NCBI GenBank assembly: GCA_020848455.1
Contig: JADLAB010000085.1
Location: 1-40,805, forward strand
Source of the DNA: Polyangiaceae bacterium
GTDB lineage: Bacteria > Myxococcota_A > Polyangia > Polyangiales > Polyangiaceae
Direction: 5' to 3'
Length of the DNA stretch: 40,805 nt
The position numbers and the translations under genes are program-made. Below, in pieces: positions 1-8,484 of the stretch (position 1 is the first letter of the stretch; every line of letters starts with the position of its first letter). The notes under the pieces were generated by a model. It saw only the letters and a list, made by a program, of their open reading frames with translations. It was not told the origin of the DNA and made no database searches.

Positions 1-79
1 AGGCGTAGCCTTCCACCGTGTGGGTCGTCGCCGTGAGGATGCCGTGGGGAATGCTGAGGATGAGGCGGCGCTCGGACAT
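1..79 (-). CDS. Partial CDS (N-terminus only), possibly YbjQ/UPF0145-like
   Basis: The first 26 codons of a leftward gene that leaves the window; the ATG is at 77-79 and a GGAG lies about 10 nt upstream. The translation begins MSERRLILSIPHGILTATTH and continues TVEGYA. The TT-x(2-3)-EG-Y pattern near the N-terminus resembles the start of YbjQ/UPF0145 small homopentameric proteins, where a TTxxxEG motif opens the first strand. That is a family resemblance from memory over a very short stretch. The rest of the gene is needed to confirm it. The reading frame is open throughout and codon use is typical of the window. Confidence 0.45.
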   Translation of the reverse strand, partial: MSERRLILSIPHGILTATTHTVEGYA

Positions 80-327
80 CTGAGGGGAACTCCGGGTCGG
101 GGGGCTCGGCGCGGACCGCCGTGGCGAGGCGCGCTCGTACCGAAGGTTCTACCCGAGTGGCCGAGCGACTGACAACTCACGGCCGATCGCGGTCGAGCGC
201 GGCCCCGCCGCGGCCCGCGCGCGCCCGGCCCGCTTAACGCCGGCGCGTCGGGCGGCAATCCGTGGGCAGAGCCCGCCCTGGCGGGCGCGTCCCACCCGGC
301 CCGAGAGCCGCCACACAGGAGATGTCC

Positions 328-750
328 ATGTCCCGACTCGTCCCGACCGCCCTCGCCCTCGCCGCCGCGCTCGCCCTCGGCGCGCTCGCGACGCCCGCCC
401 TCGCCCGTGACCCCGTCAAGGGCGAGGAGTTCCGGGCCCGCGTCGAGAAGCGCGTCACGCGCGCGCTCGCGCGGCTCGACCGCGCGCTCGAGCGCCACGA
501 GCTGCCCGCCGACGTGGAGCAGCAGATCCGCGCCGACGCCGCGACGGCGGCGGCGAACGTCCGGGCCGCGGCCGACCAGGCGGCGGCCGACGGCACGGTC
601 ACCCCGGAGGAGGCGAAGAGCGTGCGCGGCGTCGCCCGGAGCGCCGTCCGCGAAGGGCGCGCGAAGTACGCGAAGTACCTGCCGGAGAAGAAGGCCCACA
701 AGGGCAAGAAGGGCAAGAAGGGCAAGAAGGCCCGGCGGGCGCGCGACTGA
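328..750 (+). CDS. Small secreted basic protein of unknown function
   Basis: 140 residues. A signal peptide is clear: Arg near the N-terminus, an Ala/Leu-rich core (about residues 6-22) and an ALA-type cleavage site before RDPVKGEE. The mature part is an Ala/Arg/Glu-rich, probably helical segment, and the C-terminus is a Lys/Gly tail (repeats of KKGKKGKK) ending in RRARD. I chose the ATG at 328 over the one at 322 because AGGAG (317-321) would abut 322 but sits 6 nt from 328. A 7-bp hairpin (271-286) lies in the leader. No family is recognised; the basic tail could bind nucleic acid or anionic polysaccharide, which is inference only. Confidence 0.75.
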   Translation: MSRLVPTALALAAALALGALATPALARDPVKGEEFRARVEKRVTRALARLDRALERHELPADVEQQIRADAATAAANVRAAADQAAADGTVTPEEAKSVRGVARSAVREGRAKYAKYLPEKKAHKGKKGKKGKKARRARD

Positions 751-842
751 CCCTCGCCCGCGCGCGCCCGGCGGCGGCAGCGACACGACCCGAAGCCGGG
801 ACCGCGCGTAACCGATCCCCACCGACGGCGTACCCTCGCTCG

Positions 843-1310
843 ATGTCGAACCGGATCATGGCACGCGCAACGCCCTGGATCTTGGGGCTCGTGGCCGGCG
901 CCCTCTTCGCGGGCTGCGGCGAGGACGGCGACCCCGAGGGGGCGGCGGCGCTCTGGGAGCGCATCCACGCCGAGGGCTACCGCAGCTGGGAGCGGGCCCC
1001 GGGCTACCCGACCCTGCAGCCCTCGACCGCTCCGCACGGCGGCGAGGTCGAGATCTTCGTCAACCCCGTCGTCGCCGGGGCGCTTGCCGGCGGGCCGCTC
1101 CCTGCGTGGCCCGAGGGGTCGATCATCGCCAAGGACGGCTTCGACGGCGGCTCGCACTCGATCGTGGCCGCGATGGAGAAGCGCGCCGACGGCTGGTTCT
1201 GGGCCGAGTGGGACGGCGGAGGCGAGCTCCTCGCCTCGGGCCAGCCGAAGGTGTGCACGAGCTGCCACGAAGGCGGGGCCGACTTCGTGCGGGCCTTCCC
1301 GCTGCCGTAG
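843..1310 (+). CDS. Cytochrome P460-like c-type heme lipoprotein
   Basis: 155 residues. The N-terminus is a lipoprotein signal (hydrophobic core then LFAGC), so the protein is probably anchored on the periplasmic side or at the outer membrane. Near the C-terminus a single CTSCH heme c motif (C138, C141, H142) is followed by a D-F-V segment. Upstream are the KDGF, MEKR and GWFWAEWD strands; this order and the late position of CxxCH are typical of cytochrome P460/PF16694 proteins. Family members oxidise hydroxylamine or bind NO; which applies here cannot be read from sequence. The lysine that cross-links heme in true P460s could not be assigned, so it may be a cytochrome c'-beta relative. A second Met at codon 6 is an alternative start. 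Its stop lies 13 nt from that of the convergent cyclophilin gene. Confidence 0.75.
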   Translation: MSNRIMARATPWILGLVAGALFAGCGEDGDPEGAAALWERIHAEGYRSWERAPGYPTLQPSTAPHGGEVEIFVNPVVAGALAGGPLPAWPEGSIIAKDGFDGGSHSIVAAMEKRADGWFWAEWDGGGELLASGQPKVCTSCHEGGADFVRAFPLP

Positions 1311-1323
1311 GCGGTGCGCCGAG

Positions 1324-2082
1324 CTACGGCGCGCAGCGCGTGACCGTCACGCTCGTGATGGTGACCGGCGTGAGCGGCTTGTCGTTCGCGTCGGTGGGCA
1401 CGCCGGTGATCGTGTCGACCAGGGTCGTCGGCGCGCACTCGCCGAAGATGGTGTAGCCGCCGTCGAGGGAGGTCTGCGGCCCGTCGCAGATGTAGAACTG
1501 CGAGCCGTTCGTGTTCGCGCCCGAGTTGGCGTACGCGAGCGTGCCGTCCTGGTGCGACAGGCTCCCGATCTCGTCGGCGAACTGGTAGCCCGGGCCGCCA
1601 TAGCCGGTGCCGAGCGGGTCGCCGCCCTGCGCCACGAACCCCGGGATCACCCGGTGGAAGATGAGCCCATCGTAGAACGGGCGCCGCACCCAGTTCGCGC
1701 TCCCCGGCTCGCGCCAGGCGCGCCGGCCGCGCGCGAGGCCGACGAAGTTCGCGACCGCGTTCGGCGCCACGTCCTCGTGAAAGGTGCAGGTCAGCGTGCC
1801 GAGCGTCGTCTCGACGACGGCGCGCAGCGGGCCCGGGCCGTCGGGCAGCTCGACCAGCGCCTCGTCGAGGGTGAAGACGCCCCCCTCGGGGTCGGTGGTG
1901 CCGACGACCTCGTCCGGGGGCGCGACGTCGGGCCCGCACACCGCGCCGCCCGCGCCGCCCGTCGACGTCGTGGTCGTGGTCGTCGTCGTGCCGGCGCCGC
2001 CGCCCGTGCCGGCGCTCTCCTCCGTTCCGTTGCAGGCCGAGCCGAGGAGGGCGACACCGAGGAGCACGAGGGAGCGACGCAT
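1324..2082 (-). CDS. Lipoprotein cyclophilin-type peptidyl-prolyl isomerase
   Basis: 252 residues. A lipobox (LLGSAC) is followed by a Gly/Thr linker with a run of eight Thr codons, then a cyclophilin domain from about residue 85. Hallmarks are FHRVIPGF (catalytic Arg), QGGDP, GSQFYI and the GGYTIFGE strand. The enzyme catalyses cis-trans isomerisation of X-Pro bonds, here presumably on exported proteins because of the lipid anchor. An insertion of about ten residues (RGRRAWREPGSANW) before the PFYDGLIFHR strand resembles longer bacterial cyclophilins. It is convergent with the P460 gene; no neighbouring chaperone gene suggests a specific client. Confidence 0.9.
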   Translation of the reverse strand: MRRSLVLLGVALLGSACNGTEESAGTGGGAGTTTTTTTTSTGGAGGAVCGPDVAPPDEVVGTTDPEGGVFTLDEALVELPDGPGPLRAVVETTLGTLTCTFHEDVAPNAVANFVGLARGRRAWREPGSANWVRRPFYDGLIFHRVIPGFVAQGGDPLGTGYGGPGYQFADEIGSLSHQDGTLAYANSGANTNGSQFYICDGPQTSLDGGYTIFGECAPTTLVDTITGVPTDANDKPLTPVTITSVTVTRCAP

Positions 2083-2140
2083 GGGCCGAAGGTACCACGT
2101 GCCGCGGCCCTCGGGAGCGCTCGCGCCGTCGTCGCGCTCG

Positions 2141-2992
2141 TCAGGCCGCCGGTCGTGCCGAGCCCGGCGCGCCGGCGGGCTTCGTCGCGCGGCGCGGCGG
2201 CCACGGCCACAGGCGCGAGACCCGGCGCTGGTACGCGGCGTACTCGGGGTACTTCGCGAGCGACAGGCTCTCGGTGAAGTGGGTCGAGCCCTGGAAGAGG
2301 GCGGTCAGCACCACGGGGCCGAGCAGCGACAGGTCGAGCCAGCCACCGCCGGCGGCCACGGCGAACAGGTAGAAGGCCCACCACATCGCCTGCTCGCAGA
2401 AGAAGTTCGGGTGGCGCGAGAAGCGGAACAGGCCCGTCGTGACGAACTCGGCACGGACGGGCTCGCCGCGCGCGCGGCGTGCCTTCTTGTCCTCCTGGAA
2501 GCGCCACTGCTGCTCGTCGGCCACCGTCTCGCCCACGAGCAAAAGGACGAAGAGCCCGGCGGCGACGGCGTCGAGCGGTCCGAGCGGGGTGCCGGCGTGC
2601 GCGAGCGCCGTGTGGGCGGGCAGCGTGAAGAGCAGCAGCACGCCGTTCTGGAAGCCGGCCACGAAGAAGAAGTTGAAGATCTGGAAGGCGGCCGGGCTCA
2701 TGCGCCGGCGCAGCTCCGCCCAGCGGTAGTCCTCGCCGCCGCGCGCGTAGCCGCCCTTGCGCGCGAAGTTGAAGGTGAGCCGGGCGCCCCACAGGAATGC
2801 GAGCGCGGTCATGAGCACGAGGCGCGGATCCGAGAAGCCCGTCTGGCTCCCGAACCAGGCGACGTAGGCGGGCGGCGCGAGCGACCAGAGCCGGTCGACC
2901 CACGAGTACTCGCGCGTGACGACCGAGACGAGCCAGGTCGCGAGGGCGGCGACGGCACATCCGACGACGGCGGCGGTGAGGGCGTACGACAC
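2141..2992 (-). CDS. DUF1295 / steroid 5-alpha-reductase-like membrane protein
   Basis: 283 residues with about six to seven hydrophobic segments. The conserved core RLTFNFARKGGY, EDYRW, FQIFNFFFVAGFQN and, near the C-terminus, GLFRFSRHPNFFCEQAMWW matches the DUF1295 family, related to 3-oxo-5-alpha-steroid 4-dehydrogenases and the isoprenylcysteine methyltransferase fold. Such proteins are integral inner-membrane enzymes thought to reduce or modify lipid-like substrates with NAD(P)H. The actual substrate is not deducible. The C-terminal tail is Pro/Arg-rich. The gene stands alone, 58 nt upstream (in its own direction) of the cyclophilin gene. Confidence 0.85.
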   Translation of the reverse strand: MSYALTAAVVGCAVAALATWLVSVVTREYSWVDRLWSLAPPAYVAWFGSQTGFSDPRLVLMTALAFLWGARLTFNFARKGGYARGGEDYRWAELRRRMSPAAFQIFNFFFVAGFQNGVLLLFTLPAHTALAHAGTPLGPLDAVAAGLFVLLLVGETVADEQQWRFQEDKKARRARGEPVRAEFVTTGLFRFSRHPNFFCEQAMWWAFYLFAVAAGGGWLDLSLLGPVVLTALFQGSTHFTESLSLAKYPEYAAYQRRVSRLWPWPPRRATKPAGAPGSARPAA

Positions 2993-3187
2993 GGCCCACG
3001 CCTAGCTCGGGCGTCCCCGCAGCGCCAGAGGCTGCGCGCCGGACCCGCGCGGGCGGCGCGCGCCGAGCCCGCCTTCAGGATTGATGCCGCTCGGACCGAG
3101 ACAGGCTATCTTGAGCCGTGTGCGTCGCCGTTCCGGCGCCGCCTAACGTGTGCAGCGCGCCAAGGGGGGGACCCACGAGGTCCCGTC

Positions 3188-4966
3188 ATGACGAGCACCG
3201 CGTCTGCGAAGAGCATCCTTTACTACGGTCCTTCACGGCCGCAGTTCGACCGTCTCATGGCGGCGATGCGCCGCGCGCCGGGCTGCGACCCGGTCGTGGG
3301 GGATGCGACCTCGTTCCAGCACGGCACGCTGCGCTGCCGCTGGCTGCCGCGGCTCGACACCGACGAGCTGCTCGACGATCTGCAGCGCCGCTACGTGAAC
3401 CTCGTGGTGCTCGACCTTCGCTGCGCGCCCGCCGAGCTCGGGGCGCGCGCGGAGCGGGCGGTCGGCGCGCTCCGCGCCCTCGACCGCTCCGAGGAGATCG
3501 AGAACCGCTTCGCCTTCCACCGCACGCTGGTGCTCGTCTCGGGCGTGGCGAGCGCCGCCCTCGATGCGGTCATCCTCGAGCTCGGGGCGCTCGGCGTCGG
3601 ATGCGTGCTACGCGAGACGTCCACGCTCACCTTGCAGGGTGGTCCGGCCGAGGGCGAGGTGGCGTTCGCCGCCGAGCTGGCCTCCGAGGCCGAGCGCATC
3701 ATGGTCGGGCGCCGCCGCGGGCAGCGCGCCCTGTGCTGCGCCGGCGGCGGCATCTCCGGCATCTTCTTCGAGCTCGGGGCGCTGAAGTGCCTCGACGACT
3801 GCCTGCCCGACGGCGGCGTGAACCGCTTCGACCTGTACTTCGGCATCAGCGCCGGGGCGGTCGTGAACGGCCCGCTCGCCAACGGCTACTCGGTCGACGA
3901 GTTCATGGCCGCCATCGCGGGCGCCGAGGGCGGGCGCATCCCGCGCCTCGACATGCGCCTCTTGCGCATGATCCACTTCGATCTGCCGGGGTTCGTGCGG
4001 CGCTTCTTCCACGCCGGTCGCAACGCGGCGTCGAGCTTGTGGGGGGCTCTGGCCGGCCGCTCGTCGCCGTCGGTCGAGCAGCTCCTGTTCGACTGCATGG
4101 ACATCGTCGCGCCGCCCTTCCGCGGCGACGGCTTCGAGAAGATGCTGCGCGACATCCTCACGGTGCGCGGCGCGACCAACGATTTTCGCCGGCTCACGCG
4201 CCACCTGTACGTGGGCGCGACGGATCAGGACGAGCGCGAGCACGTGCTCTTCGGCGACGAGGCGAACGACGAGGTGCCCATCAGCCTCGCCATCCAGGCG
4301 TCCCTGAGCCTGAACCCGGCCTTCTCGGCCACGCGCATCCGCGGGCGCTACTACGAGGACGGCGCCGTCACGCGCACCACGAACTTCGTCGAGGCGATCC
4401 GCCGCGGGGCGACGCTCATCGTGGTGCTCGACCCCTTCGTCCCGTACGTGGCGCGCACGGCCGGGTTCTCGAACCGGCGTGGCCTGCTCTACAACGTCGA
4501 CCAGAACGTGCGGACCATCTCGCACACCCGCTACGAGATGAGCCGCAACTGGGTGCTGCGCCGCCATCCCGAGGTGAGCGCGTACACCTTCGTGCCCGCC
4601 AATCGCCTGCGCCGCACGATGTCGCTGAACCCGATGGACCACCGGCCCTATCTCGAGATCTGGCGCGGCGCGTACCTGTCGACCCTGCAGCGCCTGCGCC
4701 GCCTCGCGCACCGGCTCGTCGGCGACTTCCAGGCGCACGGCTTCGCCATCGACCTCGCGCGCGCCGAGGCCGTGGGCGCGCAGCTGCTCGCGACCCCGGC
4801 GCCCACCTTCGCCGATTTCTTCCCGGACCGGAAGATCGCCATCCGGCGCCCACCCCTCGCGCTCGAGGCGGCGGCGCGCCGCAAGACGCCGCTCCGCGCG
4901 GTGCCGCGCGCGTCGCCCCCCGGGCTCGCGCCCGTCTCGACGGCCGTGGCCTCCGAGCGCGGCTGA
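3188..4966 (+). CDS. Patatin-like phospholipase with an extra N-terminal domain
   Basis: 592 residues. The patatin domain starts near residue 180: a glycine-rich oxyanion segment (AGGGISGIFFELGALK, about 184-199), the nucleophile elbow GISAGA with Ser221, and the dyad Asp391 in DGAVTRT. It should hydrolyse acyl chains from phospholipids or neutral lipids. The first ~175 residues form a separate alpha/beta-looking region (ILYYG, VVLDLR, LVLVSGVAS strands) reminiscent of a degenerate receiver domain; no phospho-acceptor pattern is convincing. I chose the ATG at 3188 because GAGG lies 6 nt upstream. No signal peptide is visible, so the enzyme is probably cytoplasmic or membrane-peripheral. The last ~60 residues are Pro/Ala/Arg-rich. 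Confidence 0.88.
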   Translation: MTSTASAKSILYYGPSRPQFDRLMAAMRRAPGCDPVVGDATSFQHGTLRCRWLPRLDTDELLDDLQRRYVNLVVLDLRCAPAELGARAERAVGALRALDRSEEIENRFAFHRTLVLVSGVASAALDAVILELGALGVGCVLRETSTLTLQGGPAEGEVAFAAELASEAERIMVGRRRGQRALCCAGGGISGIFFELGALKCLDDCLPDGGVNRFDLYFGISAGAVVNGPLANGYSVDEFMAAIAGAEGGRIPRLDMRLLRMIHFDLPGFVRRFFHAGRNAASSLWGALAGRSSPSVEQLLFDCMDIVAPPFRGDGFEKMLRDILTVRGATNDFRRLTRHLYVGATDQDEREHVLFGDEANDEVPISLAIQASLSLNPAFSATRIRGRYYEDGAVTRTTNFVEAIRRGATLIVVLDPFVPYVARTAGFSNRRGLLYNVDQNVRTISHTRYEMSRNWVLRRHPEVSAYTFVPANRLRRTMSLNPMDHRPYLEIWRGAYLSTLQRLRRLAHRLVGDFQAHGFAIDLARAEAVGAQLLATPAPTFADFFPDRKIAIRRPPLALEAAARRKTPLRAVPRASPPGLAPVSTAVASERG

Positions 4967-4994
4967 CGCGACCGTCGCCTTCGGCGCAGGCCCG

Positions 4995-5357
4995 CTACCG
5001 CGCCGGCTTCGCGTCGACCGCCTGCTCGCAGGCGCGGTACGCCTCGCAGGTCGCGGCCGAGGCGCATGCCACCTTGCCGCGCAGGGTGGCGAGCATCTCG
5101 TTCGCCATCTTCTCGACCTCGGCGTTCGGTGCGCCGCGCACGTCGCCAGCCATCGCCTCGAGGCAGAAGGTGCGCACGAGGTCGGCCGCCTGCTTCCTCT
5201 CCGCCTCGTCGAGCCCCTTGTACGACTCCGCGCCGCACTCGAGGTCCTTGGCCAGGTACGCGTCGCACTCCTTCTGGCCCTTGCGGCTGCAGCCGCCGAG
5301 CGCCCCGAGCGCGACCGCGACGAGGGGCCCGAGGTACCGAACCGAGCTCTTCTTCAT
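4995..5357 (-). CDS. Six-cysteine lipoprotein, unknown function
   Basis: 120 residues. The lipobox LGGC places the lipidated Cys at residue 23. The mature part has six more cysteines (31, 41, 65, 98, 104, 110), enough for three disulfides, in a helical Ala/Glu/Lys-rich context. Small Cys-rich lipoproteins of this build are common in myxobacteria and are usually uncharacterised. It is convergent with the patatin gene (28 nt between stops) and divergent from the exonuclease gene, sharing a 137-bp region. No function is proposed. Confidence 0.8.
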   Translation of the reverse strand: MKKSSVRYLGPLVAVALGALGGCSRKGQKECDAYLAKDLECGAESYKGLDEAERKQAADLVRTFCLEAMAGDVRGAPNAEVEKMANEMLATLRGKVACASAATCEAYRACEQAVDAKPAR

Positions 5358-5494
5358 GCTCGCGTCCTACGTCGGCGGCGGCGCGAAGGATCCCTCGAGC
5401 GGCCTCGACGCGCCGCGACGGCGCCCCGCGCGCCCCCGCGCGCCGCCGGGGCTCGCGCGCCGGCGCCGAGAGCGTACGCTGTGCGGCCACGCCC

Positions 5495-6406
5495 ATGCCT
5501 CCCGTCGAGTCGCTCCCGAGCTCCGCGCCACCGGCCGCGCCGCGCGTCCACCTCGTCGACGCGACCTACGAGCTGTTCCGCAGCTGGTTCGGGGCGCCGC
5601 CGGCGCGCGCGCCCGACGGCCGCGAGGTGGGGGCCGTGCGCGGCCTCGCGGCGACCCTGCTCCGGCTCGTGCGCGACGAGGGCGCGACGCATGTCGGCTG
5701 CGCGACCGACCACGTGGTGCGCTCCTTCCGCAACGACCTCTACGCCGGCTACAAGACCGACGAGGGCGTGCCGCCGGCCTTGCTCGCGCAGTTCGAGCTC
5801 GCCGAGGAGCTGATGCGCGCGCTCGGCTTCGTGGTCTGGGCGATGGTCGACTTCGAGGCCGACGACGCGCTCGCGACGGCGGCCGCCCGCTACGCGCCCC
5901 TCGCCTCGCAGGTGCTGGTGGCGTCGCCCGACAAGGACCTCGCCCAGTGCGTGCGCGGCACGCACGTGGTCCAGCTCGACCGGCGCAAGGGGCTCGTGCT
6001 CGACGAGGCGGCCGTGCTCGCCAAGCACGGCGTGCCGCCGGTGAGCATCCCGGACTGGCTCGCGCTCGTCGGCGACAGTGCGGACGGCTACCCGGGGCTG
6101 CCCGGCTGGGGCGCGAAGTCCGCGGCGGCCGTGCTGCGGGTGCACGGCCACCTCGAGGACATCCCGGCCGATCCAGCCGAATGGCGCGTCGCCGTCCGCG
6201 GCGCCCCGCGCCTCGCGGCCACGCTCGCCGCAGGCCGCGACGAGGCCGCGCTCTACAAGACGCTGGCGACCCTGCGCCTCGACGCGCCGGTGCCGGAGCC
6301 GCTCGCGGAGCTCGCCTGGCAGGGTGCTCGCCCGGAGCTCCGCGAGCTCGCGCCGGCGCTCGGTCTCGAGGGCCTGCTCGCGCGCGTGCCGCTCTGGAGT
6401 CGGTAG
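5495..6406 (+). CDS. 5'-3' exonuclease / flap endonuclease (PolA N-terminal family)
   Basis: 303 residues, the size of a stand-alone PolA 5'-3' exonuclease domain. Seen in order: VHLVDATYELFRSWF (first metal-site Asp), ATDHVVRSFRNDLYAGYK (Asp, Arg and Lys of the arch region), DFEADDALAT (acidic cluster), ASPDKDLAQCV (metal Asp residues) and the helix-3-turn motif LVGDSADGYPGLPGWGAKSA. Such enzymes remove 5' flaps and RNA primers. The C-terminal ~80 residues are family-typical. The start is ATG 5495; no strong Shine-Dalgarno is visible. No polymerase domain follows, so it is a dedicated nuclease rather than a truncated PolA. Confidence 0.9.
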   Translation: MPPVESLPSSAPPAAPRVHLVDATYELFRSWFGAPPARAPDGREVGAVRGLAATLLRLVRDEGATHVGCATDHVVRSFRNDLYAGYKTDEGVPPALLAQFELAEELMRALGFVVWAMVDFEADDALATAAARYAPLASQVLVASPDKDLAQCVRGTHVVQLDRRKGLVLDEAAVLAKHGVPPVSIPDWLALVGDSADGYPGLPGWGAKSAAAVLRVHGHLEDIPADPAEWRVAVRGAPRLAATLAAGRDEAALYKTLATLRLDAPVPEPLAELAWQGARPELRELAPALGLEGLLARVPLWSR

Positions 6407-6438
6407 TCGAAGGTAGCGGGTCGGTACCGAGAAGGAGA

Positions 6439-6541
6439 CCACCACCGAGACGCGGAGACACGGAGCGCTGCACGGAGCCGGCACCGTTCAGTGGCTCCTC
6501 CGTGTCACGCTCCGTGGTTCGGTGCCTCCGTGGTTCTGTGG
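6439..6541. repeat. Long imperfect inverted repeat between convergent genes; possible bidirectional terminator
   Basis: The left arm (about 6439-6479) carries repeated CACGGAG words and the right arm (about 6493-6541) the complementary CTCCGTG/CTCCGTGG words. The core pairs CACGGAGCC (6471-6479) with GGCTCCTCCGTG (6493-6504) around a 13-nt loop. The whole lies between the stop of the exonuclease gene and the stop of the MYXO-CTERM gene, so a hairpin in either transcript could end transcription. There is no U-run. The purine-rich left arm, with its GAGACACGGAG wording, differs in composition from the surrounding genes and looks like a dispersed intergenic repeat. Confidence 0.6.
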
Positions 6542-6565
6542 CAGCTGCTCCTGCCCGCGGGGCGC

Positions 6566-8338
6566 TCAGCTGCGGCGGCGGCGCGCGAGGACGATCGCGG
6601 CGGCACCGAGTGCCACGACGGCCCACGGCCCCGACCCGGAGTCGCTGCGGCCCGGGAGCTGGCAGCCGCAGCTTCCCTCCTCGACGATCTCGGCCGGGCC
6701 GAGCTGTGCGGTCGAGCCGCCGTGGCCGCCCTCGTTCGGGGTGCCGCCCGCGCCGCCCTGCTCGACCACCTCGAACAGCACCTCGGCCGGGGGGCCGGCG
6801 TAGGTCTCGTCGATGGCGGGCTGGTCCGTGCACATCACGAAGCTGTGGCCCCAGGTCGGCTCGAACACGAAGTCGACGCCGTTCGCGGGCGGCGCCACCA
6901 CGTGCAGCTCGAGCCGCACCGAGACCGTCTCGTTCACGTCGAGGCTGCCCACCTGCACGCCGTTCGCGAGCGCGTTCGCACTCACGTTGGCCGGCGTGCC
7001 GTCGATCGCGAAGCCGTCGAGCACGAGGCCCGACTCGAGCGGGATCGCGACCTCGAGGTTGGCGGCCAGCGCCTGACCGCTGTTCTTGAGCGTCGCGGTC
7101 ACCGCGAGGGTGTCGCCGAGCTGCACCGCGGGGACGTCGCTCTCGGTGGTCGAGTCGCTGAAGTTCGGCGCCTTGACGTCGATCTGGAAGGCGACGAGCG
7201 TCGGCATGAAGGAGTCGCCGGTGGTCGTCGTGCGGATGACCGCCGACTTCTGGTCGTTGTCGAGGTGGCCCTCGGCCGCGCTCACCGGCACCGTCGTCAG
7301 GTCCCAGCTCTGGCGCCCGCCCGGGATGTTCTGGCCCGTGAAGGGGTCGTGGTTCGCGTCGCCGAAGGTGCCGAGCAGATCCGCCTGGCCGTCGGCGTCG
7401 TTGACCTGCGAGCAGAAGAAGTTGTCGACCGGGTTGTTCGGGCCCGACAGGGCCACGAAGGCGTTGGTGCCGCTCCGGCCGAGCGCCAGCTGGTCGCCGG
7501 TGAGGTTGGCGTCGCCCTCGACCGCGCTGATGAGGACCTTGCCTTCGACGGCGCCGTAGGGCGGCGCGCAGAAGCCCGACACCTCGTAGTCCTGCTCGGT
7601 GTCCTCGTCGACGAAGGGGCCGCCGACGAAGACCGACAGGTTGCGCATCGGCTGCGCGTCCGAGCGGTACGCGACGACGAGGCTCCAGCCCGCGGCGTTC
7701 AGCGTGTTGACCGTGGCCGCCTGGGTGGCGGGCACGCCCTCGACCGCGTAGGTGCCGGCGCCGTGGCTCTGCAGGAACGCGGTCACGTCGGCCGAGCGGA
7801 GGTAGTAGTTCACGGCGAAGCCGCTGAAGGCCGACTCGGCCAGGGTGCGCGCGGTCTGCCCGTCGGGCGCGACGAAGGTCGAGTCGCCCGCCACGCTGAG
7901 CGTGATCGGATCCTCGAGGTTCGCGAGCACGTCCTCGGCGCCGTAGCGGTAGCTGCCGGCCCACACGAGCTCGGCGTAGAGCACGGTCGCACCCTCGGGC
8001 AGCTGCAGCACGCCGGCCGAGCCGTTCTTGTGCCAGTCCCAGGTGGTGTTCGTCGGCCAGGGATTCGCGGGGTCGATCGGGTTGTCGTCGACGAGCGTCG
8101 GGTCGAGCGTGATGAAGGTGCCGATCGAGTGCTGCGTGCCCGGGCCGTTCAGCCCGTAGGCCTTGCTCAGCCCGAGGGTGTTGCCCGTCGACGCGATGCC
8201 GCCCGGTGCGGTCGCAGAGAAGCGCAGTTGCTGGGCCTCGGCGCTCGGGGCGAGACCGGTGACCGCGGCGGCCGCGAGCGCGCCGAGCAGGGCGGCGACG
8301 GAGAGGACGGGGCGGCGGGACGAACGGCGCTGGGACAT
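6566..8338 (-). CDS. Secreted surface protein with MYXO-CTERM-like sorting tail
   Basis: 590 residues. A signal peptide (basic N-terminus, long Ala/Leu/Val core, ending near SAEA) is followed by beta-rich sequence containing AELVWAGSYRYGAED, a DUF11-like repeat (DVPAVQLGDTLAVTATLKNSG) and other Ig-like strands. The end is GCGCQLPGR, a short spacer, a hydrophobic helix (WAVVALGAAAIVLA) and RRRRS. Cys motif, helix and Arg cluster match the MYXO-CTERM signal processed by a myxosortase in Myxococcota, so the protein is probably displayed on the surface and possibly lipidated at the Cys. I chose ATG 8336-8338 because the signal peptide begins there. No myxosortase gene is in the window. The function of the exposed part is unknown. 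Confidence 0.85.
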   Translation of the reverse strand: MSQRRSSRRPVLSVAALLGALAAAAVTGLAPSAEAQQLRFSATAPGGIASTGNTLGLSKAYGLNGPGTQHSIGTFITLDPTLVDDNPIDPANPWPTNTTWDWHKNGSAGVLQLPEGATVLYAELVWAGSYRYGAEDVLANLEDPITLSVAGDSTFVAPDGQTARTLAESAFSGFAVNYYLRSADVTAFLQSHGAGTYAVEGVPATQAATVNTLNAAGWSLVVAYRSDAQPMRNLSVFVGGPFVDEDTEQDYEVSGFCAPPYGAVEGKVLISAVEGDANLTGDQLALGRSGTNAFVALSGPNNPVDNFFCSQVNDADGQADLLGTFGDANHDPFTGQNIPGGRQSWDLTTVPVSAAEGHLDNDQKSAVIRTTTTGDSFMPTLVAFQIDVKAPNFSDSTTESDVPAVQLGDTLAVTATLKNSGQALAANLEVAIPLESGLVLDGFAIDGTPANVSANALANGVQVGSLDVNETVSVRLELHVVAPPANGVDFVFEPTWGHSFVMCTDQPAIDETYAGPPAEVLFEVVEQGGAGGTPNEGGHGGSTAQLGPAEIVEEGSCGCQLPGRSDSGSGPWAVVALGAAAIVLARRRRS

Positions 8339-8484
8339 GGGTCGAATGCTCCCTCGAGATGGCGGGCGAACGGTGCGTTGCCCGGGTTGGCTGAGTGGCC
8401 CCCCTGAAGCAACACCTGTGCCGAAGGGTACGCCCAGCCAAGTGTCTGTAATGCGATGTAGGCAATCGGTCGCCGAGGCCCAAC

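Noticed and set aside
80-327. Searched the divergent leader region for a riboswitch or small RNA
   Set aside because: Only one short 7-bp hairpin (271-286); nothing that resembles a known aptamer.
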